A stretch of 64,000 nucleotides of DNA from Arthrobacter sp. 260 (lineage in GTDB: Bacteria; Actinomycetota; Actinomycetes; Actinomycetales; Micrococcaceae), in NCBI RefSeq assembly GCF_013116745.1, contig NZ_JABFOE010000006.1, forward strand, positions 62,001 to 126,000, in the 5' to 3' direction. Under the pieces are notes generated by a model. It did not search any database. It was not told the origin of the DNA and saw nothing but the letters and a program-made list of their open reading frames with translations. The translations under genes were made by a program, and so were the position numbers. Shown one piece after another: positions 53,705 to 62,740 of the stretch; positions within the stretch are counted from its first letter, which is position 1; every line of letters begins with the position of its first letter.

Positions 53705-54973
53705 ATGTTGCCTCCAGACATCACGAAACGGATTACCGACGCCGTCGACGCCGCCTTCGACCGTCAGCTCGAGTTCACCGCCGAGCTGGTGCGGCACCCA
53801 TCGCTCCGGGCCGAGGAAGCCGGCGCGCAGGACCTGATGTTCGCGCAGATGGAAGCCCGCGGGCTCGCTATGGACCGCTGGCAGCTGGACGAAGAAACCC
53901 TGTCCTCGCACATCGGCTACGGGCCGACGACCGTCGCGTTCGAGGACCTTACCAACGTGGTCGGCACGTACACGCCTGCGGCGCCGGCCATAGGTCGGTC
54001 GCTGATCCTCAACGGGCACATCGATGTCGTCCCCTCCGGGCCGGAAGACACCTGGTCGCGGAGTCCGTGGGACGCCGAGATCAAGGACGGCTGGATGTAC
54101 GGACGGGGGTCCGGCGATATGAAGGCCGGGCTGGCCGCTAACCTGTTCGCATTCGATGCCCTGCGGGCGGCCGGGCTGGCTCCGGCGGCGGTTATCCACA
54201 TGCAGTCGGTGGTGGAGGAAGAGTGCACGGGCAACGGATCGCTGGCTGCCCTGCAGCGCGGGTACACGGCGGAGGCCGTGGTCATCCCGGAGCCGGAAGA
54301 GAACATGCTGGTGCGAGCCAACGTGGGAGTGATCTGGTTCAAGGTGCGGGTCTCCGGGAAGCCTACCCATGTGCGGGAGATGGCGACCGGGTTCAACGCG
54401 ATCGACGCCGCGTACACGGTGATGGGCGATCTGCGGGAGCTGCAGGACAAGTGGAATGCCGACAAAGGCAGTCATAGGTACTTCGAGGACCTGGATCATC
54501 CGATCAACTTCAACATCGGGATGATCTCGGGCGGTGACTGGCCGTCGAGCGTGCCGTCGTGGTGCGAGTTCGATGTGCGGGCGGCGCTGTATCCGGGGGT
54601 AACGGCTGCCGATGCGTGGTCGCAGATCGAGGCTTGCCTGCGGGACTCGACATCCGGTGCTGAGGTGTCGGCGGTTCGGAGCGGCTTCTTCTCGGAAGGC
54701 TACGTGCTGGAGGAAGGGTCCGACGCCGAGGGGGTCCTGGCGGCGTCGCATCAGGAGGTGTTCGGGTCGGCCCTGGAGTCGTTCACGACGCCGGGCTACC
54801 TGGATGGCCGGGTGTTCACCCTGTACGGCGGAATTCCCGCGCTGGTCTACGGGCCGGTATCGGAGGCGATCCACGGGTTCGACGAGCGCGTGCACGTCGA
54901 GTCGGTCCGGAAGGTCACGAAGACGATCGCCTTGTTCATCGCAGAGTGGTGCGGAGTGACTGAGACCCAATAG
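53705..54973 (+). CDS. M20-family metallopeptidase (ArgE/DapE-like)
   Basis: A 422-residue zinc hydrolase with the M20 layout: LILNGHIDVVPSG (first metal His, Asp), GRGSGDMKAGL (bridging Asp), VVEEECTGNGS (catalytic Glu pair), VIPEPEE and a C-terminal His in EAIHGFDERV. A dimerisation lid interrupts the catalytic domain (about 205-320). It removes acyl or amino acid groups. Starts two bases after the transporter stop, so the three genes form one operon ended by a strong terminator. Confidence 0.9.
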   Translation: MLPPDITKRITDAVDAAFDRQLEFTAELVRHPSLRAEEAGAQDLMFAQMEARGLAMDRWQLDEETLSSHIGYGPTTVAFEDLTNVVGTYTPAAPAIGRSLILNGHIDVVPSGPEDTWSRSPWDAEIKDGWMYGRGSGDMKAGLAANLFAFDALRAAGLAPAAVIHMQSVVEEECTGNGSLAALQRGYTAEAVVIPEPEENMLVRANVGVIWFKVRVSGKPTHVREMATGFNAIDAAYTVMGDLRELQDKWNADKGSHRYFEDLDHPINFNIGMISGGDWPSSVPSWCEFDVRAALYPGVTAADAWSQIEACLRDSTSGAEVSAVRSGFFSEGYVLEEGSDAEGVLAASHQEVFGSALESFTTPGYLDGRVFTLYGGIPALVYGPVSEAIHGFDERVHVESVRKVTKTIALFIAEWCGVTETQ

Positions 54974-54983
54974 GGCTTTGAGT

Positions 54984-55023
54984 ACAAAGAAGGGGACGTC
55001 CAGCCGGACGTCCTTTTCTTTGT
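54984..55023. terminator. Strong bidirectional terminator
   Basis: GGACGTCC-AGCC-GGACGTCC core extended by AAAGAA/TTCTTT to about 18 paired bases, with a T run (TTTTCTTTG) on the plus strand and the equivalent on the minus. It serves the convergent M20 and carbamoylase genes. Confidence 0.9.
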
Positions 55024-55032
55024 GTCTGTGTA

Positions 55033-56316
55033 CTACTGCGGGTCGAGTTCGCCCTCGCACAAGCTCCGCACGACGTCGGTCAGGACGTGAAGGCCGGTGA
55101 CGATGTCCTGGTCGGTGGTGTACTCGTGTTCGTTGTGGGAGATGCCTTCGACCGAGGGGACGAAGAGCATGACGGTCGGAACGATGTCCTTCATGTTGGT
55201 GGAATCGTGGCCGGCCAGGGTCTTCACCCGCGCATGACTGACGCCGCGGTTAGCTGTAATCTTCTCCGCGAGGGCGACCCCCTCCTCTTGGTAGGGCGTG
55301 ACCGGCCAGCAGTGGGAGCCGACCTTCTCGATCTTGGCCTGAGCGGAACGTTCGATCTCCTCGATGCGTTCGTGCAGCATTCGGTCTGCTTCCTGGAGCA
55401 GAGCTTCATCGGCTGAACGCAGATCCAACAAGAGGTTGACGCGGGAGGGAACGACGACGGGCGAGTTGGGGTAAACGTTCAGCTGACCCACTGAAGTGTG
55501 GACGGCCCCGTCGGGGAAGTGGTCGGCGATCTCCCGTGCAGCGACGACGAGCAAAGAAGCGCCGAGGAGGGCGTCATGACGGTCAGCGATGACCGTGGAG
55601 CCTGTGTGTGCCTGCTCTCCGTGGACAACGAATTCGTATTTGTTGGCGGCCCAGTTGGAGTCGACGACGCCGATAGCGATGCCGTCACGTTCCATGCTGC
55701 GGCCCTGCTCGATGTGGATCTCTGCGCAGTAAGCTGCCTGCGGACCGGTGCCTTCGCCGAGTGCGTTGGTCGATATTAGTGCCTCCCGGACGGTGATACC
55801 ACCGGGGTCGGTGCTATCCAGTGCAACGTCGGGGGTCATTTTGCCGGTGTAGACGGAACTTCCCATCATCGACGGTTTGAATCGGGATCCTTCTTCGTTG
55901 AACCAGTTCACGACTGCGAGGTTGTAGCGGGGGGTGACGCCGCTGGCTTGCCATTCGGCTGCGAGGCGGAACGCGGCGTGTGCTGCGGCGAGGACGCCAT
56001 AGGCTCCGTCGTAGCGCCCGGCCGTAGGCTGGGAATCGAGGTGAGAACCGACGACGACGTAGGGCTTGCCAGCTTCGAGTTCCAGCAGGCCAAACTGATT
56101 GCCGATCTGATCGAAGCTGACTGTGAATCCGTCCTTCGTCAAAAGCTGAGTGAACCAGGCACGCTGTTCCCCATCTGCTGTCGATCCGGCCTGCCGATCG
56201 ACTCCTCCACCGTCGGTGGCTCCAAAAGTGCTCAGCGTGGCGAAGTCCTTAAGGAACGAGGCGTCTGCCCCATCGAACCGGGAGGGGTCGGTTTCGGGTA
56301 CGGCACCATTGCGCAT
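55033..56316 (-). CDS. Hydantoinase/carbamoylase-family amidase (M20)
   Basis: A 427-residue metal-dependent amidase of the N-carbamoyl-L-amino-acid hydrolase/allantoate amidohydrolase family. Metal-site stretches: VVGSHLDSQPTAGRYDGAYG, VNWFNEEGSRFKP, EIHIEQGRSMERDG, and LAGHDSTNMKDIV; the dimer interface has GEQAHTGSTVI. It releases ammonia or carbamate from carbamoyl or ureido acids. It is convergent with the PucR-linked operon but fits the same nitrogen-scavenging theme. AAAGGAT lies upstream of the ATG. Confidence 0.9.
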   Translation of the reverse strand: MRNGAVPETDPSRFDGADASFLKDFATLSTFGATDGGGVDRQAGSTADGEQRAWFTQLLTKDGFTVSFDQIGNQFGLLELEAGKPYVVVGSHLDSQPTAGRYDGAYGVLAAAHAAFRLAAEWQASGVTPRYNLAVVNWFNEEGSRFKPSMMGSSVYTGKMTPDVALDSTDPGGITVREALISTNALGEGTGPQAAYCAEIHIEQGRSMERDGIAIGVVDSNWAANKYEFVVHGEQAHTGSTVIADRHDALLGASLLVVAAREIADHFPDGAVHTSVGQLNVYPNSPVVVPSRVNLLLDLRSADEALLQEADRMLHERIEEIERSAQAKIEKVGSHCWPVTPYQEEGVALAEKITANRGVSHARVKTLAGHDSTNMKDIVPTVMLFVPSVEGISHNEHEYTTDQDIVTGLHVLTDVVRSLCEGELDPQ

Positions 56317-56696
56317 CTAGCAGATCCTTTAACTGATTGGTAATTTCTCCAATCATCGCAGCGGCCCGTGCCATCAGCATTAGCCCGAAACAACTGGTTC
56401 CCTGTCGCTCGTTGTGCCCCTGCACACTTTCTGAGTGATCCACCTGTGCCCGATCCGATTCCCCAATTGTGGAATTGCTAGACCAGCGGCCAACCATGCT
56501 TTCAATAACGCCATAGAATCCGTTCAGTAGCGGTCAGCGATGAGGCTGTTGATCATCGCGCGCTGGATGTCGACCCAAAGACGCAGACACGCCCCCTGCA
56601 TAGGGCGGTCTAGTTTTCCGGCCCCCACCAACAATGTTCTAGGTGCACCCATGACGTATTATGCACAAGCATCTTCGCCCGATAAGATCGACCATC
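56317..56696. other. Intergenic region, carbamoylase to methyltransferase
   Basis: No convincing gene. The dyad GATTGG-N8-CCAATC (56335-56354) lies 18 bases upstream of the carbamoylase start and could be its operator. TAAGAT at 56683-56688 is a possible -10 for the methyltransferase gene, leaving almost no leader. The right half becomes A+T-richer, marking the left edge of the acquired region. Confidence 0.5.
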
Positions 56697-57791
56697 ATGA
56701 ACAGAGACGAGATCCGTGTGCTCGATCTGTTCGCCGGTGCTGGCGGGCTGACGGCCGGGTTTCACGCAGCCTCTCGAAAATTTAGAACCGTTGCAGCCGT
56801 GGAGATGGACCCAGCCGCTGCCGCAACCTATGAGGCCTCCTTCGGGCGCGGGATCATGCACACCGGCACGATACAAGGGTGGCTGGCCTCGGCCGCTATG
56901 CCAGACGGAATCGACATCCTTGTGGGAGGGCCGCCCTGTCAAGGTTTCTCGACGCTTGGAAAACAGCAGATCCAAGACGAACGGAATTCGTTGTGGAAAC
57001 AGTACGCCAGGACTTTACTCAAGGTTCGGCCGAAGTTCTTTGTGGTGGAGAATGTCGCTGCATTTGAAAAATCTCCTCAATTTGGACACTTCAAACTGTC
57101 CACGACGCCCCGGGGCATACTCAGAGAGTACGCATTCGAACACCGCGTTCTAAATTCAGCGGACTTCGGAGCCCCTCAAACACGCAAACGGACAGTCGTG
57201 ATCGGACACCACCGTGATCTTGAATTCCCCGGGTTCCCAGAGCCTACACACGCACGCGCAGGGGATTCAGGACTGAATCCTTGGGAGACCGTTGCGAACG
57301 TATTCTCGGGAGTTCCCATAAACCCCGATATGGACCATCTCCTGTCCGAGCGCATGCGCGAAAGGCAGGGCCAGCCTTACGCTGGCCCTTTCTCGCCTCG
57401 TGAACTTCACTGGAGTCGCAGTTATCGAGAGATTTCTCTCAGCCGATTCGCCGCGATCCCCGCAGGTGGAAACCGCTTTAATCTGCCGGACAACCTTAAG
57501 GCTGAGTGTTGGCGTAGACACACATCTGGGTCTGGGGATGTCATGGGCAGGCTGCATGCCGATCGTCCATCAGTCACCGTCCGCACGGAGTTCTTCAAAC
57601 CAGAGAAGGGCCGATACCTGCACCCCAGTGCGGATCGTGCGATCACCCACTACGAGGCTGCACTGCTCCAGGGCTTTCCCGAAAGCCATCGCTTCCTTGG
57701 CTCGAGAACATCCATAGCGCGTCAGATTGGAAACGCCGTGCCAATCCCACTAGGCAAAGCGATCGCTCAACAACTGGCGAGCAAAATGTGA
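56697..57791 (+). CDS. C5-cytosine DNA methyltransferase
   Basis: A 364-residue Dcm-type enzyme that methylates cytosine at C5. Motif I DLFAGAGGLTAGF (10-22), motif IV GGPPCQGFS with catalytic Cys81, motif VI ENV (118-120), motif VIII QTRKR (161-165), and motifs IX/X with QIGNAVPIPLGKAIA near 342-356. The target-recognition region between VIII and IX is about 125 residues; its sequence specificity cannot be read. The start ATG at 56697 has a short leader. No restriction endonuclease gene is adjacent; the convergent partner is the kinase-ATPase gene. It may protect host DNA from that system or be a solitary enzyme. Confidence 0.93.
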   Translation: MNRDEIRVLDLFAGAGGLTAGFHAASRKFRTVAAVEMDPAAAATYEASFGRGIMHTGTIQGWLASAAMPDGIDILVGGPPCQGFSTLGKQQIQDERNSLWKQYARTLLKVRPKFFVVENVAAFEKSPQFGHFKLSTTPRGILREYAFEHRVLNSADFGAPQTRKRTVVIGHHRDLEFPGFPEPTHARAGDSGLNPWETVANVFSGVPINPDMDHLLSERMRERQGQPYAGPFSPRELHWSRSYREISLSRFAAIPAGGNRFNLPDNLKAECWRRHTSGSGDVMGRLHADRPSVTVRTEFFKPEKGRYLHPSADRAITHYEAALLQGFPESHRFLGSRTSIARQIGNAVPIPLGKAIAQQLASKM

Positions 57792-57816
57792 ACTGTAAAC
57801 CATAGGGACGAAGAAC

Positions 57817-57832
57817 ATGGACTAGTGTCCAT
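57817..57832. other. 16-base palindrome between convergent genes
   Basis: ATGGAC-TAGT-GTCCAT touches the stop codon of the large kinase-ATPase gene. It lacks a T tract; possible weak terminator for the convergent pair. Confidence 0.4.
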
Positions 57833-60800
57833 TACGCATTCCGCTCGATAAGAAATACCCGAGTGCGTCCGTGACCCTGAGTGAAACGAGCCGTATCGAA
57901 TTGGTTCGGTCGCACATACCATACTTGGGAGAACTTCAGAGCACTGCTGGCAGCCGCCAACGCGACCGCATGAAGTTTCGATCCCGTTAAACCAACTTCA
58001 TAGTTAAAATTCTCCAGTGCATAAAACTCTTCATACGTTTCGCGAGCTGTGACCAACACATCTTCAGGGTTATTGCTGGATACTTCTCGGGCTCGAGAAG
58101 AATGGAAATCTTTAGCAGCGACTCGTGCCGCGAGGCGGGCCAGATCATCTCTCGGGGTCTTTCCAGAAGGGATCATAATTTCCACATGGTCATAGTCCCT
58201 CTCTTCTAATAGTGAGAACAACCGTTCATGTTTCGCGGAGCTTGAAGCAAGCAGTACTCTTCTACGCCCATCATCAACTTCTCCATCGTGTAACGGCACG
58301 AAGTGATACGGCCTAAGCTCGCCAGTCAGTATGTCATGACATGCTTCAAGCTTCGCGTAATCATCATCGAGCGTCGAATCCAATCTAGCAGCCACATCCT
58401 CGTTTAGAGGGTAATAGCGTTCGGCCTCCGTGTAAACGACAAGGACTCGCCCGTCCCGCCTAAGCAGTTGCCGCAATGCATCGTATAGAAAAGTCTTCGA
58501 CAGACCAGTGACATCGACTAGCGCTATGCCGTCATGGACTGATGGTGTGAGTTCAAATCGGCGGTCGCTCGCGATAGGTCTGACAGTACAACCACTTTCG
58601 TCCAACAAAGCCCTGGTTTCTGATCCAAAGCCATCAAGCGGATAGGTGACAGTGATCGCGATATCCGGGGTGAAGGCGTTTAGTAGCCGCTGCGTAGACA
58701 CAAAAGTTCGCTCCTCGAACCCCTGTGCTGTTACGAGGGTGTGCGGTTTAAGCTCCGCAATCTGATCGAGATCCAGTTCTAGGATCGAGGGGAAAGGAAT
58801 CGGCGCACGGAATGAAGCCTCGACAATGGATTCGGTATCAGACTCTGGAGACTCAGTTGGATCTTCGATGATGGTGTCGAACAGCATGGGATCCAAAAAG
58901 GACTCCGCAGTCGAGGCAGAAGAGAGATTCGAGAGCATCGGTGAAAGTACATATTCATCGTCTTCTTGAACAGTCTCACTTTTCGACGCAAGGTTGCGCT
59001 TTAAAAGGTTGCTTGATTCCCTTGGATTATCCAACCAATCGATAAGACTCTGCCCCGACAGTTCGAAACGATCGCGCTGTGAAAGCCCGATTGCATTTGA
59101 GAGGCCCAACAATTTTCGGAAGGTGAGTGTGTATTGAGCGACTGGGTCGGAATCCCTGGTTTTAGTTCGAGGCGTATCCGGGCCACCGGTAAGTACAAAA
59201 ACACCAGCGTCCATTAATTCTCGCAATTGTTGTAGCTGACGATCGGTATCGCCAGCGGTTACCCGAACGTAGACGCTTGCATAATCACGCAAGCGGGAAG
59301 GATTACGACGCGCTGACTGTATCAGAAGGTCGTGGGATGCCTTCGCGAAACCATCAGCGAAAAGCTTTAGTCGACCTGCACGTCGACTGAGCTGGTAAAG
59401 TCTTCGCGAGCAGAATTCTTGGAAAGCACTCGATTGGAATTTTGCCGCAACCGGCACTGCTTCGACTCTCCCTGCCTTGGAAAGAATCAATTCGTAGATC
59501 GAGATCACGTCGCCAATATCCCCGACGCATACGGCTGCGAGCGCACTCATCCCGAAATAGACATTCTTACGGTCCGGCGAGGAATTAGAGCTCGAAGCGA
59601 TCCCCCGGGCGATATCTACCAAAGGCTGGTCACCCATAACCTCGCTTGGCGACCAATGAGGGTGGGACCCCGTGAGGTTCGCGCGCTGTTGAAGTACTTT
59701 AGCAACGAAGTCGCGCCCTGCACGACCCTGTGAATCGCGTAGTTTCGCGTAAATTGCGGAGGCCAAGTCGAAATTATCGTAATCCCGTCCGCTTCTTGCG
59801 GTTTCAATAAGCCCGGGCGATTTCAGCACCAGCTCGAGCGTCTGTGCTTCCGTGGTGATCTTGAAGGCACAATTCTCATTTACGAACATGAGGCTCGACA
59901 GAAGCCGTCGGATTGACTCTTCGTTCAGGTGACGTGTCGATACATCGTCGAGAAGGAAAAGCACCCGGGCTCCATCCCATACCTCCGCGCACTCTGTAAC
60001 CGCCGCAGCGAGGCTGGGCATCGCAATCGCAGGGTGAGCGGTGAGTTGATATGCTTCCTCACCACTTTCGAGCGAGCGAAGCATCTCGTGAATTTTCCGT
60101 TCGAGAACATGGATGTTGTCTCCAGCATCAACCCCTGAACTCGTTACAAGCGAGGAGATAAGGGAGGCAATTGGTCGGGGGGCCACAGGACTTACTGCAC
60201 CACGGCCTCCTACTTCTGCCAAATGGCGTAAAGCTTGAAGTGCCTCTCTCGCATAGCAAAGGAACAGGCGTGTGTTCGGCTCGTGGAGTGGGCCGTCAGG
60301 CTTTCCTAAGCCATCCAGCAAGCGATTGCACGAGACATACAAGCCGATGTAGCCGTCTGCGCGCAGCGCGTGAAGCACAACCTCGCCCTGCTTCAGTTCA
60401 TCGATATCGCCCCCAGCCATGCTTGCACGCGCGTGAAACTGTAGCGCGCGAAGCAACATGGTCTTGCCGCAGCCTCGCATTCCCGTAATCACTAGGGGGC
60501 CCGATGATTCAATACGACTCTGCCATTCACCATCTGGGTCGACCAGAAGTCGAGGAACGAACCATGGCCGCATAGTCTGTGCGTTGAAGGAATCACCGAA
60601 TCGTGTGAGCCCGTCGCTAGGCTTCCTCCAGGGCGAGGACGCCGTGATAAACGCCAATCTGATGCTGGAAATCAAATCCGGATAATTCGGATTACGCTGA
60701 GTAATGTTGTCCGGCTTGAGCAAGTTGGCGATGTCGTTGAGCGCCAAGGCGAGCCTGAATTCAAGATCAGGCGACGCCATAGGATCAGGCATCACCTGCA

Positions 60801-61518
60801 AGGCAAGACGCATCAGGTGTTCGGTCACCTGGTGACTGTCCGCTTTCTGCGAATTCTCATCACTGCGGCTGGAGTCCAGCACAGAGCCCAAGTCGACTGC
60901 CACTGCCCGCGTGAACGGATCAATGGCGTCTCCCCTCTCGCGCTCAGGCGGCAGGCTTTCAACCAGAATATTGCCGCTGTGCAGGTCATTATGAAACACC
61001 TGCTTATTCTCAAGTTCCTGGAGCAGTCTCAGTAGGTCAACGGCTATCTGGGCAGTACGAGTGGCAGAGAGTGAATCCGCATGCTCGAGGACAGACCTTA
61101 GGGATTGCCCATCAACGTAGTCAAGCACTGCGACATGACAGGGCAACGTCTCAGATTCACCCTGGAAAAGCACGTCGGCGTCGAACGCATCGCGAATATC
61201 TACCAAATGCTGGGTGCCGTCAGCGACTTCCATATGCTGGCGACACTCTTCGACGAAGTCCTTGCCTCGCAGTTCATAGATCGATCGCGGTATAACCTTC
61301 AGACACACCTTCTGGCCGAGTACGCCCTGTCTCGCAACGTATGTCGAGCTATAGTAGCCTCGGTCAATTGACTGGACGATTTCGAAGTTTGACAGACCTG
61401 AAATAGGGGGGTTCGAGAGAGGATACCCCATAGTTCTACGGCAATCATCGCAGGGGTCTTCGAGCGACAAGTCGTGGTAGCCCAGCTTTGGGTGCCAAAA
61501 GCAAGTTAGATTGGTCAT
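57832..61518 (-). CDS. Ser/Thr kinase - P-loop ATPase - Rossmann-like sensor fusion (putative defence protein)
   Basis: A 1,228-residue soluble protein. Order: Cys/His-rich segment with Cys6/His9 and Cys23/Cys26; protein kinase domain (about 45-290) with glycine loop RGYYSSTYV, Lys74, catalytic loop HNDLHSGN (Asp178, Asn183) and DLG (Asp209) in place of DFG; P-loop ATPase (about 320-600) with Walker A GMRGCGKT (346-353) and Walker B VLFLLDDVS (Asp524/Asp525), STAND- or ORC-like; a helical region (about 600-840); an acidic linker (about 850-905); a C-terminal domain (about 925-1228) starting LVTAQGFEERTF and holding LTGSK (1177-1181), like the TGxK turn of CARF-type nucleotide sensors. The kinase residues look active. 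Start overlaps the phosphorylase-like gene by four bases. Defence role is inferred; I know of no named family with this layout. Confidence 0.8.
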   Translation of the reverse strand: MTNLTCFWHPKLGYHDLSLEDPCDDCRRTMGYPLSNPPISGLSNFEIVQSIDRGYYSSTYVARQGVLGQKVCLKVIPRSIYELRGKDFVEECRQHMEVADGTQHLVDIRDAFDADVLFQGESETLPCHVAVLDYVDGQSLRSVLEHADSLSATRTAQIAVDLLRLLQELENKQVFHNDLHSGNILVESLPPERERGDAIDPFTRAVAVDLGSVLDSSRSDENSQKADSHQVTEHLMRLALQVMPDPMASPDLEFRLALALNDIANLLKPDNITQRNPNYPDLISSIRLAFITASSPWRKPSDGLTRFGDSFNAQTMRPWFVPRLLVDPDGEWQSRIESSGPLVITGMRGCGKTMLLRALQFHARASMAGGDIDELKQGEVVLHALRADGYIGLYVSCNRLLDGLGKPDGPLHEPNTRLFLCYAREALQALRHLAEVGGRGAVSPVAPRPIASLISSLVTSSGVDAGDNIHVLERKIHEMLRSLESGEEAYQLTAHPAIAMPSLAAAVTECAEVWDGARVLFLLDDVSTRHLNEESIRRLLSSLMFVNENCAFKITTEAQTLELVLKSPGLIETARSGRDYDNFDLASAIYAKLRDSQGRAGRDFVAKVLQQRANLTGSHPHWSPSEVMGDQPLVDIARGIASSSNSSPDRKNVYFGMSALAAVCVGDIGDVISIYELILSKAGRVEAVPVAAKFQSSAFQEFCSRRLYQLSRRAGRLKLFADGFAKASHDLLIQSARRNPSRLRDYASVYVRVTAGDTDRQLQQLRELMDAGVFVLTGGPDTPRTKTRDSDPVAQYTLTFRKLLGLSNAIGLSQRDRFELSGQSLIDWLDNPRESSNLLKRNLASKSETVQEDDEYVLSPMLSNLSSASTAESFLDPMLFDTIIEDPTESPESDTESIVEASFRAPIPFPSILELDLDQIAELKPHTLVTAQGFEERTFVSTQRLLNAFTPDIAITVTYPLDGFGSETRALLDESGCTVRPIASDRRFELTPSVHDGIALVDVTGLSKTFLYDALRQLLRRDGRVLVVYTEAERYYPLNEDVAARLDSTLDDDYAKLEACHDILTGELRPYHFVPLHDGEVDDGRRRVLLASSSAKHERLFSLLEERDYDHVEIMIPSGKTPRDDLARLAARVAAKDFHSSRAREVSSNNPEDVLVTARETYEEFYALENFNYEVGLTGSKLHAVALAAASSALKFSQVWYVRPNQFDTARFTQGHGRTRVFLIERNA

Positions 61519-62726
61519 GGCCTCACAACCTCCAATATTTGGTTAGGCACCGCTGACGGTACCGCACCAACAGTAAACGCTTTAGATTCAAATTCGCCGA
61601 CTACATGATCATTATCGTTTGACCGGATCTCTAAAATAGCCTCACCTCGTCTAACTCGAAGCCCGGGTGGGCAAAGGAGGCGGACGCCAACCTGGTCCGG
61701 GTACCGGGCGACATGGCCGTCCGATCTTGTCGCCGCAGTAGCATTTCGTTCAATGACAATCCGCCTTATACTTGACAAATCGTAGGTAACGAAGCCCTCA
61801 GATTTTGAATAGATTTTCCTTCTCTTTTCTTCGGCTACCGACTCTACTCGTCGTTGAAGGTTCCCGATAGAAGAGCCCTGAGCGTGAAGAAGGCCTTCCG
61901 TAGACGCGAGCATTCCACTCCCTCCATTCTTCCGCGAGACCAACTTCACAGAAGGGGCCTGTGCCGTCACAATGGAGGCGATTTCCTCGCACATCTCAGC
62001 ATGGGTTTTCAGCCATGGGTCCCGCACCTCCCCGGTCACTACCATCCAGTAAGCCGTCAAAGCCTCCCCTCTCCCTATATAAGGCTGGTACGGTACAGTC
62101 GCGTCTGTTATCACCACTACTGGGCTTAGCCCAAGCTCCAGCGCGACACCGCAGTAGATTTCTGAGTTTTCACGAGCCTGACCTAGTTGGCTCCCAAAAT
62201 TCCCAAATCGCGCTATTCGTGCTTCAAGACCAGCCAATCGCACGCCTGCGGCCACTTTCTTCGCTAGCAGGCTTGCAATTGCGAGGGCAGGGACCGCTTG
62301 CGTTCCACTCTGCTGACGTAACCGGAACAATGCAGCATCCGCGGGGGCCCATGTCTCATCAGCGACAACATGTGCGTAATGGGCTTGCTTGAGCGTTCTC
62401 TCGAATTCGCGTTTAGATAGGCTGGTCTTGTAATTCGGGACGGTGCCGAGAACGTCGATCCCACCGGCCGGTCGACCAACAACCCCTATTTTCGGCACGT
62501 CGAGACCCGCGTCAATAAGGTGTAACGGGCAGAGAAGTGTTGCAAGTGAGCTCGGTCCGCCAGTTGACGCGACGTCCGCACAGTTCGCGCCTTTAGTCCT
62601 GCAGTGTCCGGATTTGGCGAGGAGGAATGCCAATTCAGCGATCAGCGACACGTTCGTCCCCTCGCTCAGTATCCTGGTATAGAGGTCAAAAACCGGGGCT
62701 GATACCACGGCACTACTTATCGTCAT
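61515..62726 (-). CDS. Thymidine-phosphorylase-like protein with altered phosphate site
   Basis: A 403-residue protein of the pyrimidine nucleoside/AMP phosphorylase family (GT3 fold), with a C-terminal PYNP_C-like domain (about 330-400). Conserved: DVASTGGPSSLAT (51-63), WAPADAALFRLR (126-137), and the base-binding trio Arg137, Ser152, Lys156 at the spacing of Escherichia TP Arg171/Ser186/Lys190. Changed: the DKHSTGG phosphate-site Lys and catalytic His are Val52 and Ala53, and the GRGLGHTGGT loop is shortened to GRPAGGIDV. It may bind a nucleoside without ordinary phosphorolysis or use another acceptor. First gene of the operon with the kinase-ATPase. Confidence 0.82.
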   Translation of the reverse strand: MTISSAVVSAPVFDLYTRILSEGTNVSLIAELAFLLAKSGHCRTKGANCADVASTGGPSSLATLLCPLHLIDAGLDVPKIGVVGRPAGGIDVLGTVPNYKTSLSKREFERTLKQAHYAHVVADETWAPADAALFRLRQQSGTQAVPALAIASLLAKKVAAGVRLAGLEARIARFGNFGSQLGQARENSEIYCGVALELGLSPVVVITDATVPYQPYIGRGEALTAYWMVVTGEVRDPWLKTHAEMCEEIASIVTAQAPSVKLVSRKNGGSGMLASTEGLLHAQGSSIGNLQRRVESVAEEKRRKIYSKSEGFVTYDLSSIRRIVIERNATAATRSDGHVARYPDQVGVRLLCPPGLRVRRGEAILEIRSNDNDHVVGEFESKAFTVGAVPSAVPNQILEVVRP

Positions 62727-62740
62727 GAGCTGATCTCATC

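Noticed and set aside
57817-57832. ATGGAC-TAGT-GTCCAT as recognition site of the adjacent C5 methyltransferase
   Set aside because: Specificity cannot be read from sequence and one palindrome near the gene is not evidence. It is kept only as a possible weak terminator.
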